A stretch of 64,000 nucleotides of DNA from Clavelina lepadiformis (GCF_947623445.1 NC_135240.1:4340001-4404000); one strand, 5' to 3'. Counted from the stretch's first letter, positions 1 through 14,100 are shown. Notes: generated by a model from the sequence alone, not told the origin. A program made the numbers and translations.

Positions 1-1411
1 TTCTTAACTTTAACACTGATTAATCATCATCGTTCATCAACTCATCGCTTTCACCTTTTATAAGCTCGCACCTCTACCAGTGAGCAGAGAGAGTTAGCCG
101 AGTGAATCACCAAAATCAACAGATGAGTTGTCTAAGGCTCTAAGCTAGTCATGGTGATTGCAACTTAAAAGACATCTTATAAGCAGTAGTATTACTTAAG
201 ACTTAAGTTCTTGGTTATTCATAATATTAAGAAAGTGTACGGAACCTATAGGCCTAATAAAAACCTTTTCTTGTAAATTATTTCTGTTGTAACATTAAAA
301 CGTTTCGGCCGACAAAATGTTAGAGTATTCTACACGCAACAATAGAGTCAGATAATTAATTCAACAAATAAATTAAGTTAAGATAAGTTCTTCATTTTCA
401 TGACAAATCCTGACGTGTTTCAATCCTTGCGGCCGTTACTGCCACTTTTTCAGGTTAAGCTTGTAATGGAATGATTGGTTTTGGTTGTTGAACTTGATTG
501 TTGCAGTCACTCCAATACAATGTTCGATTGTCTGATTGTTTATTGCGCTCGATGATACATGAGCCTCAAGGTCGTTATTTGCTTTATCAAACCTAGACTC
601 GATTGTTCAGCTAAAAGCTGATTGTCTTGTGAAGCCGACAAGCAAAGTTGTCTGACTTGACACTGAGCTTCTTTAAATTGTACTCATCAGTAAATTGCAC
701 AAGAATGTTGATTGTATAAACTGATTATATTGATTCTTCTTTAAACGATTACAAATAGACAGAACATTGGTATATCAACAGCATTTCATCCAACAGTTAA
801 TATTATAGCATTGAGACTAGTAGACTTTAGCTATTTTCAACTGTATTATGTTACTGGTTGCTGGTAATTATTAACGCAACTGTACGGCTTTTACAGCAGT
901 CAAAACGCACACGAAAAAGGCATGACGAAATATGATCGCATAAGTTACAGCAGTGAACAGGAAGCTGTCGTGACGTAGTGTTAAGCTTTACTGATACGAC
1001 CTTAAAAACTTAAATTTCCAAATGACATTTAATTCCGTATGTTAAATTTGTCATCATATTATCACAAGCTCTAAACATTGAAATGAGCTGGGATCGAATC
1101 CATCTTCAGATCATAACCGCTGTTGGATATTTGCGGACATGGCAAATAACAAAGTTAATGCAGCAAGAAATTTTGCATTTGTCTAATTAACTGAAGTCTA
1201 CTCGCACTTCCCACGTAAGTGGCTCGCGCGCATAAAACATAGTGAAGTCAATTATCCGACTACGAGAGGTTTATGAAGCATAACCCGCGTCACTGTGGTA
1301 ATTCACTTACAACCACAATTGTTTGTCAAACAAGGCTTCACATTGCATCAGACTTTCATCGAGTGGACGTTGAGCTTGGACGGATTTCACGTTCTGCAAC
1401 GAAGTGAACCT
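1..1411. other. Intergenic region downstream of Nup54
   Basis: No gene is supported here. Open frames on both strands around 1295-1525 are short, overlap each other and match no family I recognise. The segment is AT-rich with no long repeat visible. A tRNA-like T-arm string near 1085-1100 is not backed by a cloverleaf. Confidence 0.5.
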
Positions 1412-1417
1412 TTTATT
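1412..1417 (-). terminator. Poly(A) signal of the Nup54 gene
   Basis: TTTATT on the plus strand reads AATAAA on the minus strand. It lies about 220 bases past the Nup54 stop codon, a reasonable 3' UTR length. It is the first canonical hexamer after the stop. Confidence 0.45.
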
Positions 1418-1633
1418 GGCGAACAATATGTCGAGCAAATAATGAGCAGCCTCGACCGTGTACAAGGAGAAACAGATGCGATAAAGACACGTGATCAAAC
1501 CAAAGATAAAATTGGAACATGACAAAGATGGCAGAAAGTTTCCTCTTCAACGCTGACAGTGATTTGCACAAAGCACGTCATAGACATAACGATGCTTCAA
1601 TGTGACGCTTGCAGATCTGAGAAGGCGACGCGA

Positions 1634-4530
1634 TCATCTGTAGTGAGTTGGATGCTGCAGGGCGTCATCGGATGCAAGAGTCTCCTCAATGAGCTTCAAA
1701 TCAGCGAAATCCTCCTTCAAAATGTTGACCAGAGTGTTCAGCCCTTCCTGCTGCTTCCTGAGGTGCTGATTGACGTCATTGAGGGATTCCCCGTCCAGCC
1801 AGTTCGGTCCAGGCATAGCGGGGCTTCCCCCAGTATGATGATGTAAGCGAGTTTGGGACAGGAGCTCGTTTAAGCGACCCTGGGAGGTGAGAAGGAGGGT
1901 TAGTGAGGAGGTGGACGAGCAAGATGAAAATGAACTCACCCTGAAGTGGGAGGGAGCATTTATCTCGGTGTGGAGCGCCTCCAACCTCACCCGGATCTCT
2001 TCTTCTTCGGGCTGGATGGCAAACCCGGTCTTCCGCTGGATCTCTTGTGATATCACAACCTGCCACAGATGTGTTTAAAATCAGCTCTGTTGGAGCGAAT
2101 TATTTTGTCACCAACCTGCAGAACTCGATGAGAAGTCTCGCACAGTTTCCTTTTATGTTGATCGATCTTTGACTGAAGCTCCACCTGTGTCTGCCTCGTG
2201 TTGTGGAGCCCTTTGCTCAGGATCTGCAACGAGCAGAGATTAACTCACTCACCTCCAGGTCAATAAACAGAAGATACAACTCACGTCCAGCCTGGTCTGA
2301 TGCTGCTTGGCCATCATCTCCTGCAGGTGGAGTCGATTGCGCAGTTCCGAGAATCCGGTCATGGGGACAGGGAGGAGGGTTTTCGGGTCGGGGTTGTCAC
2401 GTTTGGCTTGCTCCCATATCACTGGATCGACCCCTGCGCAAGATTATTACAAAAGCACAATCACCATAGACATCATAGAATGCCTCGCGACCTACCTGCA
2501 GGTGGGCTGGCGAGGAGGTTGCCGATTTGTTGCTTCGTCATCGCAATGCGCGGCAAGCATGACTCAACAAATATTTGCTGCTTGAGTTGTTGCTGGATGT
2601 TGCTTTGCTGCATGAACCGGTGCAACTCCGAGGCAGGGACACGCCTCACCGCACCTGTCGCGCTTGACTGCTCACTCACGTAGATTGTGAGTTCAGTTCT
2701 GCAAAAAAACTTCTTCATTATTTTGCAACAATCTCTTTGTATGGCTGCCACAAGAATGATATGACGTCACAACCAGCAGGAGATGAACCATTTGTTTACT
2801 TGTCATTAGGAAGACTCCTCATGGATTGTACGTTGACCTTGAGGGCCTGGCTCCCCCCCAGGATCTTGTGGATCGCCTCCTCGACCTTTGACCCTCCGAT
2901 ACTGCTCATTTCAGACTCCTTCTTTGCAATCACCATGGCAACCAAGCCCTCTTCATCCTTTGCGGTGGGCAAGCAGCTGTATCCAACGGCCTGGAAGTGA
3001 ATGCAGCCGAGATTAGGAGCTAAATCTTGCACGCGAGTCTCTGCAGAGTCACCAAGAAGTTCTCACTTTGAACCTGCTGAAGTGGTTTTCTGGGGTGAAG
3101 TTGATGTGAGCCCCGTCCTTCCTGTAATATCCCCTCCCTGTGCCCCAGAAAGCTTGGATCTGATTCCACCTAGTGATGATGGCATCCCTTTCATCACCGT
3201 ACACTAGAGGGGCTGAGAGAGCAGTAGCAGTTGCCAGCAGTGCACTTGCCCCAACATCAGCTGCGAGGAAAAATGTTGAAACATCAACATTAACAATCAA
3301 CATAATAAAGTGTTGTACCTTGTTGCTGTTGAGCCGCTTGTTGTTGTTGAGCAAATAAAGCCCCCTGATTGGTCCCAGATTTTGGAAAACCGAAACCTGA
3401 ACCACGAATAAATTTGATAAAATGTCGTGCAACTGAGATTGAAAAATGAACTAAAATTTCAACAAAAACACAAACAGCACCACCCAGTGCTTACCAGAGC
3501 TCGATGTTCCGCCGAATAAACTGGATGTTGTTGTTTTAGCTCCAAATCCTGCCGACAAGAACAAGCAGCAAAAATTATAGCATTTCAAGCGTTGTAAAAC
3601 GTTTGAACCAATCAATGAGATATGAAAAACATTTGTGTCGACATTTTACCTGAACTACCAAATAAGCTCGACGCCGTCGTCTTTGCTCCGAAACCTGTTT
3701 TAAATATAGAAAAGCGATTTGTTACATCATAAAACAAAAGTCTGTTTAAAATAGGTTAAAACAACCTGAACTTCCAAACAGGCCAGCAGAGGTCGTTTTT
3801 GTCCCAAAACCTAAACCAAAATATACATTGAAGTGGTTATAATGCGTCTATGTTACCGGCTCCAAAATGTTTTTGAGCGCGACCCAAATCTGAGTTTTGT
3901 GAACATCTCTCAACCCAGGCCTCAAACAGCAAATTTTAACACGGAAAAGTGATGATTGATGTCAGCAATCTGCTCTTTTCTCAAATACCTATACACTGCA
4001 GACAGACACAGGCACGCAGTGGTAGTGTGGTTACTCAATATGAAACAATGTATTTTCTTACAAATTTAGGTTTGCATCACATAAGCGAGACTCTTCTTTG
4101 AGAACCACTTATCTATATTCAGGGCATGAGTTGCACTCACCTGAGCCAAAACCAGATGAGCTTGTATTGGTGGGGAAGGCAAAAGCCGATTGCTGAGTGG
4201 TTCCACTCGATGAACCAAATGCAAAGCCTAAGTCAAAACAATTCATCAAATATTGAGGAATGTTCAATGCATTGAGGCAACACCTGCTTAAGGTGACATA
4301 TTCTTCACAAACTGGTCGGAATTTATCAAATGTTTTCAAAACCAGAATTAATAAAACACAAAAGCTGTAAAATTGCCCAAACATTCAATCTTCTTAATTT
4401 ATTTTTACCAATATTTTGTGTTAATCAGAACAGATTGTAATTAAGCGAAAAGCGAACCTGATGATGTGGTCTGTTTATTTCCAAAAAGAGAACCACCAGT
4501 TGTGGAACCAAAAGAAAATCCCTTTGACAT
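1634..4530 (-). CDS. NUP54: Nucleoporin p54 (Nup54)
   Basis: FG nucleoporin of the central-channel Nup62-Nup58-Nup54 complex of the nuclear pore. Thirteen exons join in phase: 4458-4530, 4141-4227, 3766-3810, 3650-3694, 3495-3548, 3319-3396, 3067-3260, 2800-2990, 2496-2698, 2285-2433, 2116-2223, 1940-2059, 1634-1879. The product is about 530 aa; the human protein is 507. The N-terminal ~125 residues carry GFG and LFG repeats. The structured part is recognised from GDERDAI, QAFWGTG, FKAVGYSC, IWEQAK and KQHQTRLD, then the coiled-coil segments IQRKTGFAIQ, GRLNELLSQ and HLRKQQEGL. Start: the first ATG of the FG frame (MSKGFSFGS). Odd: three FG exons are near copies of each other (see findings). 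Family identity is secure; the 5' exon is slightly less so. Confidence 0.93.
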
Positions 4531-6328
4531 TTTTTTGCTTCAACACTTTCTCAGACAGGTCTGCATTTGCTGATGCGCATAAATATTATCAACAGCTGAA
4601 ATATAATAATCAAAAAATAATACGATGTGTGCAATATGAAGTAACACAGTGACCAAAATCACTGGTTATATTAATAAAAACAGAAAATCTACAAAAATAT
4701 AACATAATGGTCAATAATTACAATTGTATCTCCTTTCATAAATTAATAACATCGTAAATTTTTAACAGTTGAAGGCGATTTTTGACCTCATCAAAAGTTA
4801 AAATTAGACTTTTTCATCTCAACTTCAATTCATTTATTATAATATTTTAAATATAATTCGAAACACAATATCATAACAATTCAAAGTAGTCTGCCACCCT
4901 ACGTAATGCATACGCTGAAGATGAGTTTGGTGTACGTTAAACGTATAGACCAACTATATACAAATACATTACGTCAACTGCAGCCTTTTTAAAAAAAAAG
5001 TAGACACTGTGCTCTTTTACGTCTAAACAAAAAGCAAAGCAACTGGTGAATTTGCAGTTGCCATGGCTGCACAAAGACATGAATTGGCTCAGTGTCACAC
5101 CAAGGTTCACGAGTTCAGTCGAGTTCACGCTGCCAGACCGTCGTTCATTCCGAGGATTTTTGCTGTAACATGCGTGGAGAAATAATTATTTGATGCCTGC
5201 ACAGCCTGCATGCTTAGTTTTTAGTACGATTCATTTTTTATGCAATTTTCTTGCATTTTGGGGTCTGATATAGAAATGCATCCTGAGGTTGTGCACTAGT
5301 AGGCTGAACTCACATTTTTGACGGTAACAGAATATTTGAAGATTGTTCTTCTCCGCAAGTTTTACCTTGTTAAGTTAACTTTCAATGCATCATATGCCTA
5401 AAACCAGAAAGTTAGAGCTATAGTGTGAAAACAAAGAAAATCTTATAGGAGTCACTTATACTTTTGCACTTCAACTAAAACACCTAAATGGGAAGAAGTT
5501 ATGATTTAGCCTAAAAATTCCTTAATCGTGATATTGGAGTGCATTCATTCATTTTATTTTTCGTCTTCAATGTGGGGGACGAAAAAATTGTGCTGACGCA
5601 GCTGGTCGCAAACATATTAGTAGTTAATGACAATAATATCCACACATTGGACGAGCAAAAGAGACCACAATTGAGCTTTTAAAAGCAAACTAAACATTGT
5701 TATATCATCAGCAGTGTGTGTTAGGATTTTTTTTTACCTTTTTCTTCTTTTTAAAATATTTTTGTGGATGTCTAATGCTATTGTCAGACTGCTGTCGACA
5801 CCTTGAACGTTTCACTCATAAAAATGTCTGCCAGAATTTGTCTGCTTGCTTGACTGCTAAAAGGCAACAGCGAAACCACCAGCGATGAATAGGGGTTTGT
5901 ACAACTATAGTTTATTTTTCGCCATTAACTGTGCGGGGCAAAAGTTACGGTGGTAACCATTGTAGTTGAACATAGCACAATAAAACACAAGCTCTCGAAC
6001 AATTAACGAACTTCTATACATTAGAAGTCACTACTTCTACCGTATGCCACTACACAACAAGGCTAGGATGTGCGGTAGGGTGTATGTAGGACCAAGTCCC
6101 AAGCCTTGCCTGTCAGCCAGCAGCATAAGGTTCCTTCGTCTTCAAGGCTCTCCAATTGTAAATAGATTTGTATCTGATGTAATAGATTTCTAAATAGACA
6201 TCTTCTAATAAATAATTATTGAGGGCAGCACAACGCCCTCTCGAAAACGATTTCAACGCGAGAACAATTTTTACATTTTGAAATCAAATAAAATGCGGAA
6301 AATGAGTCACAATTATGATGTTATTAGA
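4531..6328. other. Intergenic region between Nup54 and SLC32A1
   Basis: No coding region is supported. The sequence is AT-rich, with T- and A-runs (for example around 4990 and 5730). Open frames here are short and match nothing known. It should hold the Nup54 promoter and the SLC32A1 3' UTR, but I see no distinctive motif to mark either. Confidence 0.45.
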
Positions 6329-8958
6329 TCAGTCTGTCCTCTTATCGACCACTTTTGCTTGAATTCCAGCAATATCGGTGACGTCATCGTTCCCCATTAT
6401 TCCATCTGAATCGTTAAATGCAAATGTGACGTCATAATTACTATTACGGAAGATAGCAGACTGTTCAGTGTGAGCATTGTCGGATAATGGAGGTTCGATA
6501 GGTGTAAATATTACGTCATCATGGGCTTCGGGGAAATCCGGAAACCAGGCGGGTCCAGTATTGGAATTGTTTGACATCACAGAGGAATTGAGACCAACTG
6601 GGGTCAGGTGGTATGCGTCATAAAGACCGATCACGGAATAATAGATGCCTGTTAATGCACAAACAGCACCAGCCAGAAATATAATGACGTCAAGAGTGAC
6701 GTGGCGCCACTTCAGCTCGTTCCATTTCAGTTGTAAATGGAATGCGCATGGAAGGAGGAAGGCGAGGGAAGTCCCCGTCAAGCTCCCCGTGAGCCCCATG
6801 AGCAGGGCAAAGTGGGGTATGAAAACCCCCATAAGCAAGGTGCAGAGAACGAGCCCCGCCCGCAAGACGAGCGCCCACTTCTGGAAATCTCCGCTCGCCG
6901 CGTAACAAGATGGACAACCCCAGCATTCTTGCTCTTTGCTGTCATCAAGCGACTGCAAGAAAAAGGTTTTGTGAGGCAGAGCAGGACATGAACTTAAACC
7001 ATGAGGTCACTCACCAATACAATGGATTTCGTGCTGGGGCTTCTCTCTGTCTCGTCACTCTCTGGTGACTTCGTTTCTGCTGCGAGCACATCGGTGCGGA
7101 TGGCAGGGGCTTCCCCTGAGAGGGCGTTGTAGTTGCGCCTCTTGCCGCCCAGAAGCGAGCCCCAACCTCCATTGACGTCGGTGAAGAAAGTCTCCTCAAT
7201 CAGCTCCAGTGACTGGTAGTAAGGCAGGGGGTAGGACAGGAGGGCTTTCACCACCAGGGTAACGTTCATAGCCCCCCTTAGTCCTGGGGGGAGATTGTCC
7301 GTCACAACGTCCTTTGTTCTATCAGACCACGTGAGAAAGCAGACCAGCGCGAAAACAGCTTTTGTGACGCAAGAAGCGACGTAGGACCAGCAGAGCATGC
7401 CTTTGAACTTGCCACGATCCTCCATACTGCCCTCCAGCGAAGGCAGGAAGATTTGTGACGTATAACTGAAGACAATGACGCCGACTGAGATGGGGAACTC
7501 CTTTGGGTCAACGCTAAAGTTCAACTGCGAAGTTTAAAGAAGTTCTTAGACTTTGATGAGCCGAGTTGTGCGCATGCGCGGGGGATACCCTTCTCTACTT
7601 ACCGACTCCCAAGCCCAGTTTTCTATTTTGACAAAACAATAGATGATTGTGACGCCCAACACAACAAGCTGAGCGACCGAGCATGCCATGCTGAAGCGCG
7701 ATACCGCCCTCAAGTGTCGGAGAAATATGCAGGGGAAGAGAAAAAGAGAAGCAATCACCGACCTTGATTGTTGCCGAACAATGAGAAAATTAATTAAGTA
7801 ACCAAGGTGCAGTGATTATGATCTCGCAAAACCAAAAGTGTCGCCATAATAATGACGATGTCATAATGATCCTTACCATCCGGCTTCGCTGATTGGTCCG
7901 TGTGGAAAACTGCTTTTCATCAAATTTCCGGAAACTACGACATAAAGCACACACGTCATAAGAAGTTCTATCAGCTGTGCCGCGTTCACTGCGTGCCCTC
8001 CAAAGTTTTTCCCCCAACATGATATCGCAACGTCAGCATAAGAAAATCGAACCTAGAACAAATCAAATAATGATGACGCAATATTGAAGTTCTTAATCAT
8101 TTACGCCATAAGGTTCAATGTTACGTCACTTACCCTCTTTTTTGCCCCATCCAGGTTTTCATAGAGACACTCGATTAAAATGTTTCCGGTGTAGTAGCAA
8201 ATTATCGCAGTGACGATTATCAAAAACAAACCAACATAACCGCCGTGTAGTAGCGCGTATGGAAGCCCAAGAACGAACATGCCCTGTGACGTAATAAAAA
8301 GGTATTTGTCAAGAGTTTCTTTCGCTTAAAATTCATGTGAAAAGCGAGGAAAGTAAAGATTTAGACGCCACAAATCAGCGCCGATCGATCGAGAAGACAC
8401 ATCTGTTCGCTGGGGGGCGCCACACCACTAATAACGACATATTCAGGACGCACAAGTTGGTCGTATCAAACAGGTCAGGACTAATCGTGGCTGAAGCAGA
8501 CAAATTAAAATCCGATACGAGCCGCCACAAATCCACGATTTATGCGCAGTAAGTGAAGGGTTATTCCCTGTTTCAAGAGAAATTATCGGTATTTTGATGA
8601 AATTGACAGAACAAATGAAACTTGGTTTGAAGTGACATCGCGTAATGAGACGAAAGATGCGCGCAGATAATGACGAATTATGACGAAACAAAGAAGTCAC
8701 CTGAATTGCGTTGGACACATTCCATCCGGCATCCCACGTTGTTATCTTCGGCTTCTCGACCCCTCCCGCCATATTGCGCTTACCTACGTCATGCTCTTGT
8801 GACATCATATCACCTTCTGAGGAACCGTTGTAGCTTGGAGGGAAGTTTTCACAAATGACTTGATCAAAAGCCTTCGCGAAACGAACTTTTTCCTCACATT
8901 TATCTGATGTCAGTGTGAGTGCACTGACGCGATTTTTGAAAGAGGTCAGAGATTTCAT
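6329..8958 (-). CDS. SLC32A1: Vesicular inhibitory amino acid transporter (VGAT/VIAAT)
   Basis: Proton-coupled transporter that loads GABA and glycine into synaptic vesicles (amino acid/auxin permease family). Six exons join in phase: 8701-8958, 8134-8283, 7877-8052, 7603-7762, 7015-7524, 6329-6952, giving about 625 aa (human 525). Diagnostic strings: [17 protein letters not shown] before TM1, [55 protein letters not shown] and [20 protein letters not shown] [18 protein letters not shown]. Odd: the loop after the [11 protein letters not shown] helix carries an insert of roughly 45 residues rich in charged residues and serine, split by the last intron. The C-terminal tail is also about 80-100 residues longer than in vertebrates. 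Expected in GABAergic/glycinergic neurons. The start is the first in-frame ATG of an N-terminal cytosolic segment that resembles the family. Confidence 0.95.
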
Positions 8959-11186
8959 CTTACGTCATACAAGTCTTATTCAGGTCAAGGGTTAAACTGA
9001 GGGGCATAGAAACAAACTAATCAGTGACTTGACTTAAGAAAAAATAAGGCAAGCAAAATGTTAGCTTTATATCCAAAATAGATTTTTTTCCAAATAAAAA
9101 CGTTTTTGAAAAAAGCAGCAACAGACGACGATGTGACGTCACTCTAGGCCAGTGCGACTGCGTTGGAACATGCTGCTTGCGCAGATCAACGCTTTCACAA
9201 GTTCTTCTCGAAAGAGAGTGTTTCGATGAAAGTAGTTTTGCGAAGTAAAACTTAGATGGGAGACGATTCGAGCCCGAGTATGACAACCAGCTTAACTCAG
9301 AAATTGACTCGTACTGACTCGAGTTACAACTGAAAACGACTCGACATGACAGAAAATATGACTTGGTTACAATTTTGCCACCGTCACTGCATGGAAGAAG
9401 CTAAACTATCTACCGCAGCTTGAAAGATATCGCAACAACTATGAGCGAGGCCGTCATGGTCAATGCCTTGACCTCCAGCTTCGATTTTCCTTCTCCTTAA
9501 ATTCGTTCATTTGTTTTTTGAAATTATGCTGCATATTAGAGCTGCTCTCATGGGAGCCCAAGCAACGACAAAAGTATGCGCGTTTAAAAGATTTTTCTTG
9601 TTTCCAATTACCAGGACGCGACGCACAAAACAACTGCGTCTGCACGCTCAGCAATTATGAAGCAAACCAGTGTCAGGCTGGCACTCGACTGGCACCTGCG
9701 CCGAGGTGAGCTCCTTTAAATACGAACCAAACCTGGGTGAACCGGCCCTAAATCAACTTGCAGCGCTTCAAATTTTAATTACGTAATTCGCTTCTTTACA
9801 ACCGATCTGTGTCGTAATAATCCCTCTTTGTCACTGCGCCGAGATTAGAAGATAATTTAGACAATTGAAGGATCGAACTTTCGGAAAGCTTTTTGCGAAT
9901 GAAAACAGAAGCAAGTTGCGATTAAAATTAAAAGGACGCAGCCGAGCGAAGAATTAGCCTCATCAAGGAATATCGATATTTTCAAATTCACGTCGACCAA
10001 AGTTTCCGCCGCTCCTGATTAAATTCTTCTGCAAAGACACAAACATTTACAACATGACGTCATAAGACTTCTGCTCAAGATAACTTTGCCATGAATGTGT
10101 GACCGAGATTTAATGCGGAGAAAACAAAGTGCTTTGATGTCCCGCAGCAGAAGTTGCAAATCACTCGTTGAAGCTGAGCGCGCCATGAAGCGCATGTTTC
10201 TCGCATAATTTGACCCGACTAGTTCTGTGATTTAAAATCTAGTTTTTACAAATGCGCAGCAGAAAATTTGTAAAAATTCTAAAAAATTTTTGTTGACAGA
10301 ATCGGTATTTTTAGATTTTTGTACAACATATTTCGCATATCGATTGATTTGACTTAGATTGAATTGTTTCAGTAAATCGCTGAATCAAAGCCGGAACTTT
10401 GTGTAAGAAGTCACCAACCACATGAGATCGCAAACTGAGTCAGCTCAACAAGCCGGACACATATTTTCTTATCAGCAAATAAAGTTTCCAGATAGAGGCC
10501 GGGTTATGCTCAGGAGTGTTTGGGCTGGAATTTCTAAAATGCTCAGACAATATTCAATGAGGACACAACTTGCATTGATTGTTTCTATTCTTCGGCCGAG
10601 TTGAACTTTGCGGAAACACAGCAACAAAAATAAAATAATCACTGCTGTAAAGAATGTGAAAATAACTGGTACAGAGATAGGGACCGAGTGCATTGCAACC
10701 AGTGTTGCTGATCTTGTTTGTCGGTTATTACGCTCAATACTTGAGTTTAATTTGTCGACAGTTTTATACTTTTAAGAATTTAATACGTGAGTCGTACGAT
10801 TGAGATTGTTCAGTGCAGTCAATTTTAAGAGCGCCCTCTAGTCAAAGAAATACGGTTAAATTTAACAGTGATATTTTTATTCTCATTTATAAGATGTTTA
10901 TTAAAAATATAATTTAAACAACGAGCTATCACGTGATAAAGTTAGTCAAAATAGAAAAAAACAACAATTACGTAATAACGGACAACGTCACAAAAATCAA
11001 CTAACAACGTCAGAAAAATTGATGATCTCATCACTGTGTTGGGGATCTCCCTCGGACGTATTCTCGACGGGGACAGCATTGAAGACGTCATTTACGACCA
11101 GCTTGTTTGGATTCGAAATGCTGATTTCAGAACATTTTGTTATCGAAAACGCAGATGCACTTACGTCACAATTACGTGGAACGTCC
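8959..11186. promoter_or_regulatory. 5' region of SLC32A1 and 3' region of the next gene
   Basis: This stretch separates the SLC32A1 start codon from the stop codon of the next minus-strand gene. It must hold the SLC32A1 promoter and first enhancers. TGACGTCA palindromes occur at 9134-9141 and near 10050. No reading frame here is convincing: a 73-codon frame on the minus strand near 10472-10693 encodes one hydrophobic stretch but matches nothing. The promoter role is inferred from position only. Confidence 0.4.
10876..10902 (-). terminator. Two poly(A) signals of the MGA-like gene
   Basis: AATAAA on the minus strand occurs at 10876-10881 and 10897-10902, about 290-310 bases past the stop codon of the MGA-like gene. 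Either could serve as its cleavage signal. Confidence 0.35.
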
Positions 11187-14100
11187 TTACATTCGTGTTT
11201 GTTGCTCAAACTCACTCATCGCTGTTAGTTTTTCATCAACATCCTCCCTGCACTTGACCAAGAGCTGAGATTCTTCTCGGATCTTATCAGAGGAAACTTT
11301 TCCTGCAAGGCGCACGTGATAGTGGTCCATAGAAATCATAAATTACGATGACAACTCACTTGATCCGGGTCGGATGAGTTTGAGGTAGCGGGTGAGGCAA
11401 GTCCGTTGGAGACGAAGAGCTTGTAAGGCCGGCATCAGCAACATTTCCTTCTTCTTCAATTCATTGCAGTCCTTGATCGCCTGCGGGAAGAAGAGAATGA
11501 ACAAGAAAATCTTCGGCACAAGCCTAGTGCTGAGGTGGCTCACCCGGTCCAGCACTCCCTGCACTGATATCTTGGGCAAGGGAGCCAGCAGCGAATTATT
11601 CAGCGACATGAGGCTAAAAATGAAGTGAAGGGTGAAGGTGCGATGTGGGGTATAAACTGAATGAGAGGAAGGTACAAACCTTTTCTTAAGATTATCTCTT
11701 CGGATTCTTTCCTTTGTCCTGCTCACTATCTTCTTGAAGTCATGGTGGTCTCTCTCGCACTCTGAACAAGATGTTGGTAAAGTGGATGAGAGAAGAGAAA
11801 TGAACAATTTACTCACCATTCATGACAGGTCTGAAGTTTGACTCCGATGGCTTCGTCGAACTGAAAAAAGCAAATGTGATGAGATTTACAAACGATTGTG
11901 ATAAGAAGCATATCATGATCGCACTCACGATTGCTTCCGTGTTAACGTGATATCTTCACTTAACCGCCGATCCATGATCTCTCCACAAATGTCGACCTCA
12001 TCGTCGCTCTGCATATATGAGATGACTCATTGCTGGATCGCTAGTATGATGTCACAAACATGCATTGCTTACGTCTGTTAACCCAGGAGTGACTTCAGAT
12101 AAGTCGATACTTTCCTCGTCCTGACTCGTGAGACTTTCCGCTTGACTCAACTGATCATGCGACAAGATGTCACGTGACGTCACTTGACCATATGAATTTG
12201 CATGAATTAAAATCGTGATCAGGCGAAACAAAGCAGAGTTTTTCATATGAAGCAATTTTGTTTGTTGCAAAGTCGATAAATCACGAATCGTGGAATGTTA
12301 ACATGGACATGAATGCAAGAAATTACCGAGATGCGAGTCGTCCTCCTCCACGACGTCTATCAGCTCATCTTCAAGATCTTCCGCATCACGGGAGTCACCA
12401 GGACGAGAGGATGGAGTCATTTCAAGATCACGACGGCTCATCTCCGCACAGGCCCTGTCACACGGAGCGCTGTTTGCTGCTTGAACGCCACCTGGTGGTG
12501 GTTGCTCGGTCGTCCGAATCAAAGGGGAATTCCCAAGATCAACGGTGAGGTCACTGGTTGTCTGCTGCTCGGATGACGATGACCGATCACCAACATTTTT
12601 GTTAGTTTTGATGTCTATGACAGTCGAATAGTCTTTGGAAGTCGGTGATTCCCCTGACTGATCAACAGAAGTTACGGGATGGTCGTCATTGTCAAATCGT
12701 GACATCACAGTCGTATAAGATGAATGAAGTGCGGAAGTGGTCGTCATGGTTGATCGGTTATCGGATTCGTCATGGCCATTATCGATCTCTGCATCTTTAA
12801 CACCATCTTGGGGTAAAGCTATTGGTGATTGAAGTAACTTACTTGAAGATGTCATCTCACTTGATGACATCACACCGGACGACGTCGCCGCAAACATTTG
12901 ACTTGGTGCTGGCATCTGTCAACACAAACATGCAACTACAGAAGGGATCAATTAGCGACGTCATAACCGGTTTAATTAACGTTCTTTGTTTGCAAACAAT
13001 GCACTATGAAGCACCAACCTTTCCAAGTGGCGAAGAAATGACGACCCTAATTGGCGTTTTGCTCACTCGAGGCGCTATCAACCTTGTTTGCTTACCACCT
13101 AAAGTTGGGGTGCAGAATTTTACGAACATTGTCGACCCAGCTGGGGCTCGGTTCATGCTCGGGGTGACAGTGGGAAGCAGGGAAATCCCCTGAGATGTTA
13201 CCAGAGTCGACTTCTCATGAGGTTGCAGGGTGACCATTTGATTTTTACTCAAAGCGGTGTTGGTTTGGAGTTGAGATGTATTTGAATATGGGAAGCCAGT
13301 TGACAATTTCTTCACGATGGGCTTCACCAGCACCACTTTGGTAGCAATTGGGGCGGAACGCTTTGATCGTAGCGGCAAAGAATATTTTGCAATCGAGCTT
13401 TGTGAGACAACACTTGTTATTGGTTTTGCTGCAGAGGAAATATTTTCATTAGGTTGTGACATCACAATCATGTCAGTTGTTGACGGAAGCAGTTGCTTGG
13501 CAACAGGAGGGAAAATGACTTCCAAAGATCCTTGTGTCGGACGTGTGTGAGTCGTTTTTGTAATAAACCCCTGCCTGCCCCCAGTGGCAGTGTTGTAATT
13601 AAGCAAGCCAGGCTCTGGCTTGACCGAAGGGGCCGGGTTCGATATAACCGCTCCCACCTGGACATTCCCATTGGCTAGGTACAAGCTGCTGTTGCCCGTG
13701 GTGACCAGCTTGAGGGAAGTGACAGGTAGAACGCTCGTCATGCTTGGAAGTGGAACGTTGACCACTGGGGGACGTCCAGCGTTCAAAAACTTTCCGGAAG
13801 AGCTCACTGCGGTGGTGGAAGCTGACTTCGCTTGGGACTGCACGGTGGCGCTGTTGCTAGCCGGGGTATCGTTGAGTGTCGTACACATGACAAGGCACGG
13901 GGAAGTCATCGATGAACTTGACACCAACTTTATCGGCACTGCCATGAATGTATCATTGGGATCAACCTTTGTCGATTTATCGCTTGGGAAAATAGTGACA
14001 CCAGGTGAATGGGATCGCCCAAATGCGGCAGCAGGAGGGACAAGGGTAGACATTATGGCCTCCTTTGTCAGTTTTTGTTTCTCTGTTAATAAGATCGGTT

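Noticed and set aside
1083-1146. tRNA-like T-arm string GGGATCGAATCC
   Set aside because: I could not pair an acceptor stem or find an A box and anticodon loop, so it is not called a tRNA gene.
10472-10693. Minus-strand frame with one hydrophobic segment
   Set aside because: Short, with no family resemblance. A hydrophobic stretch in T-rich DNA is expected by chance.
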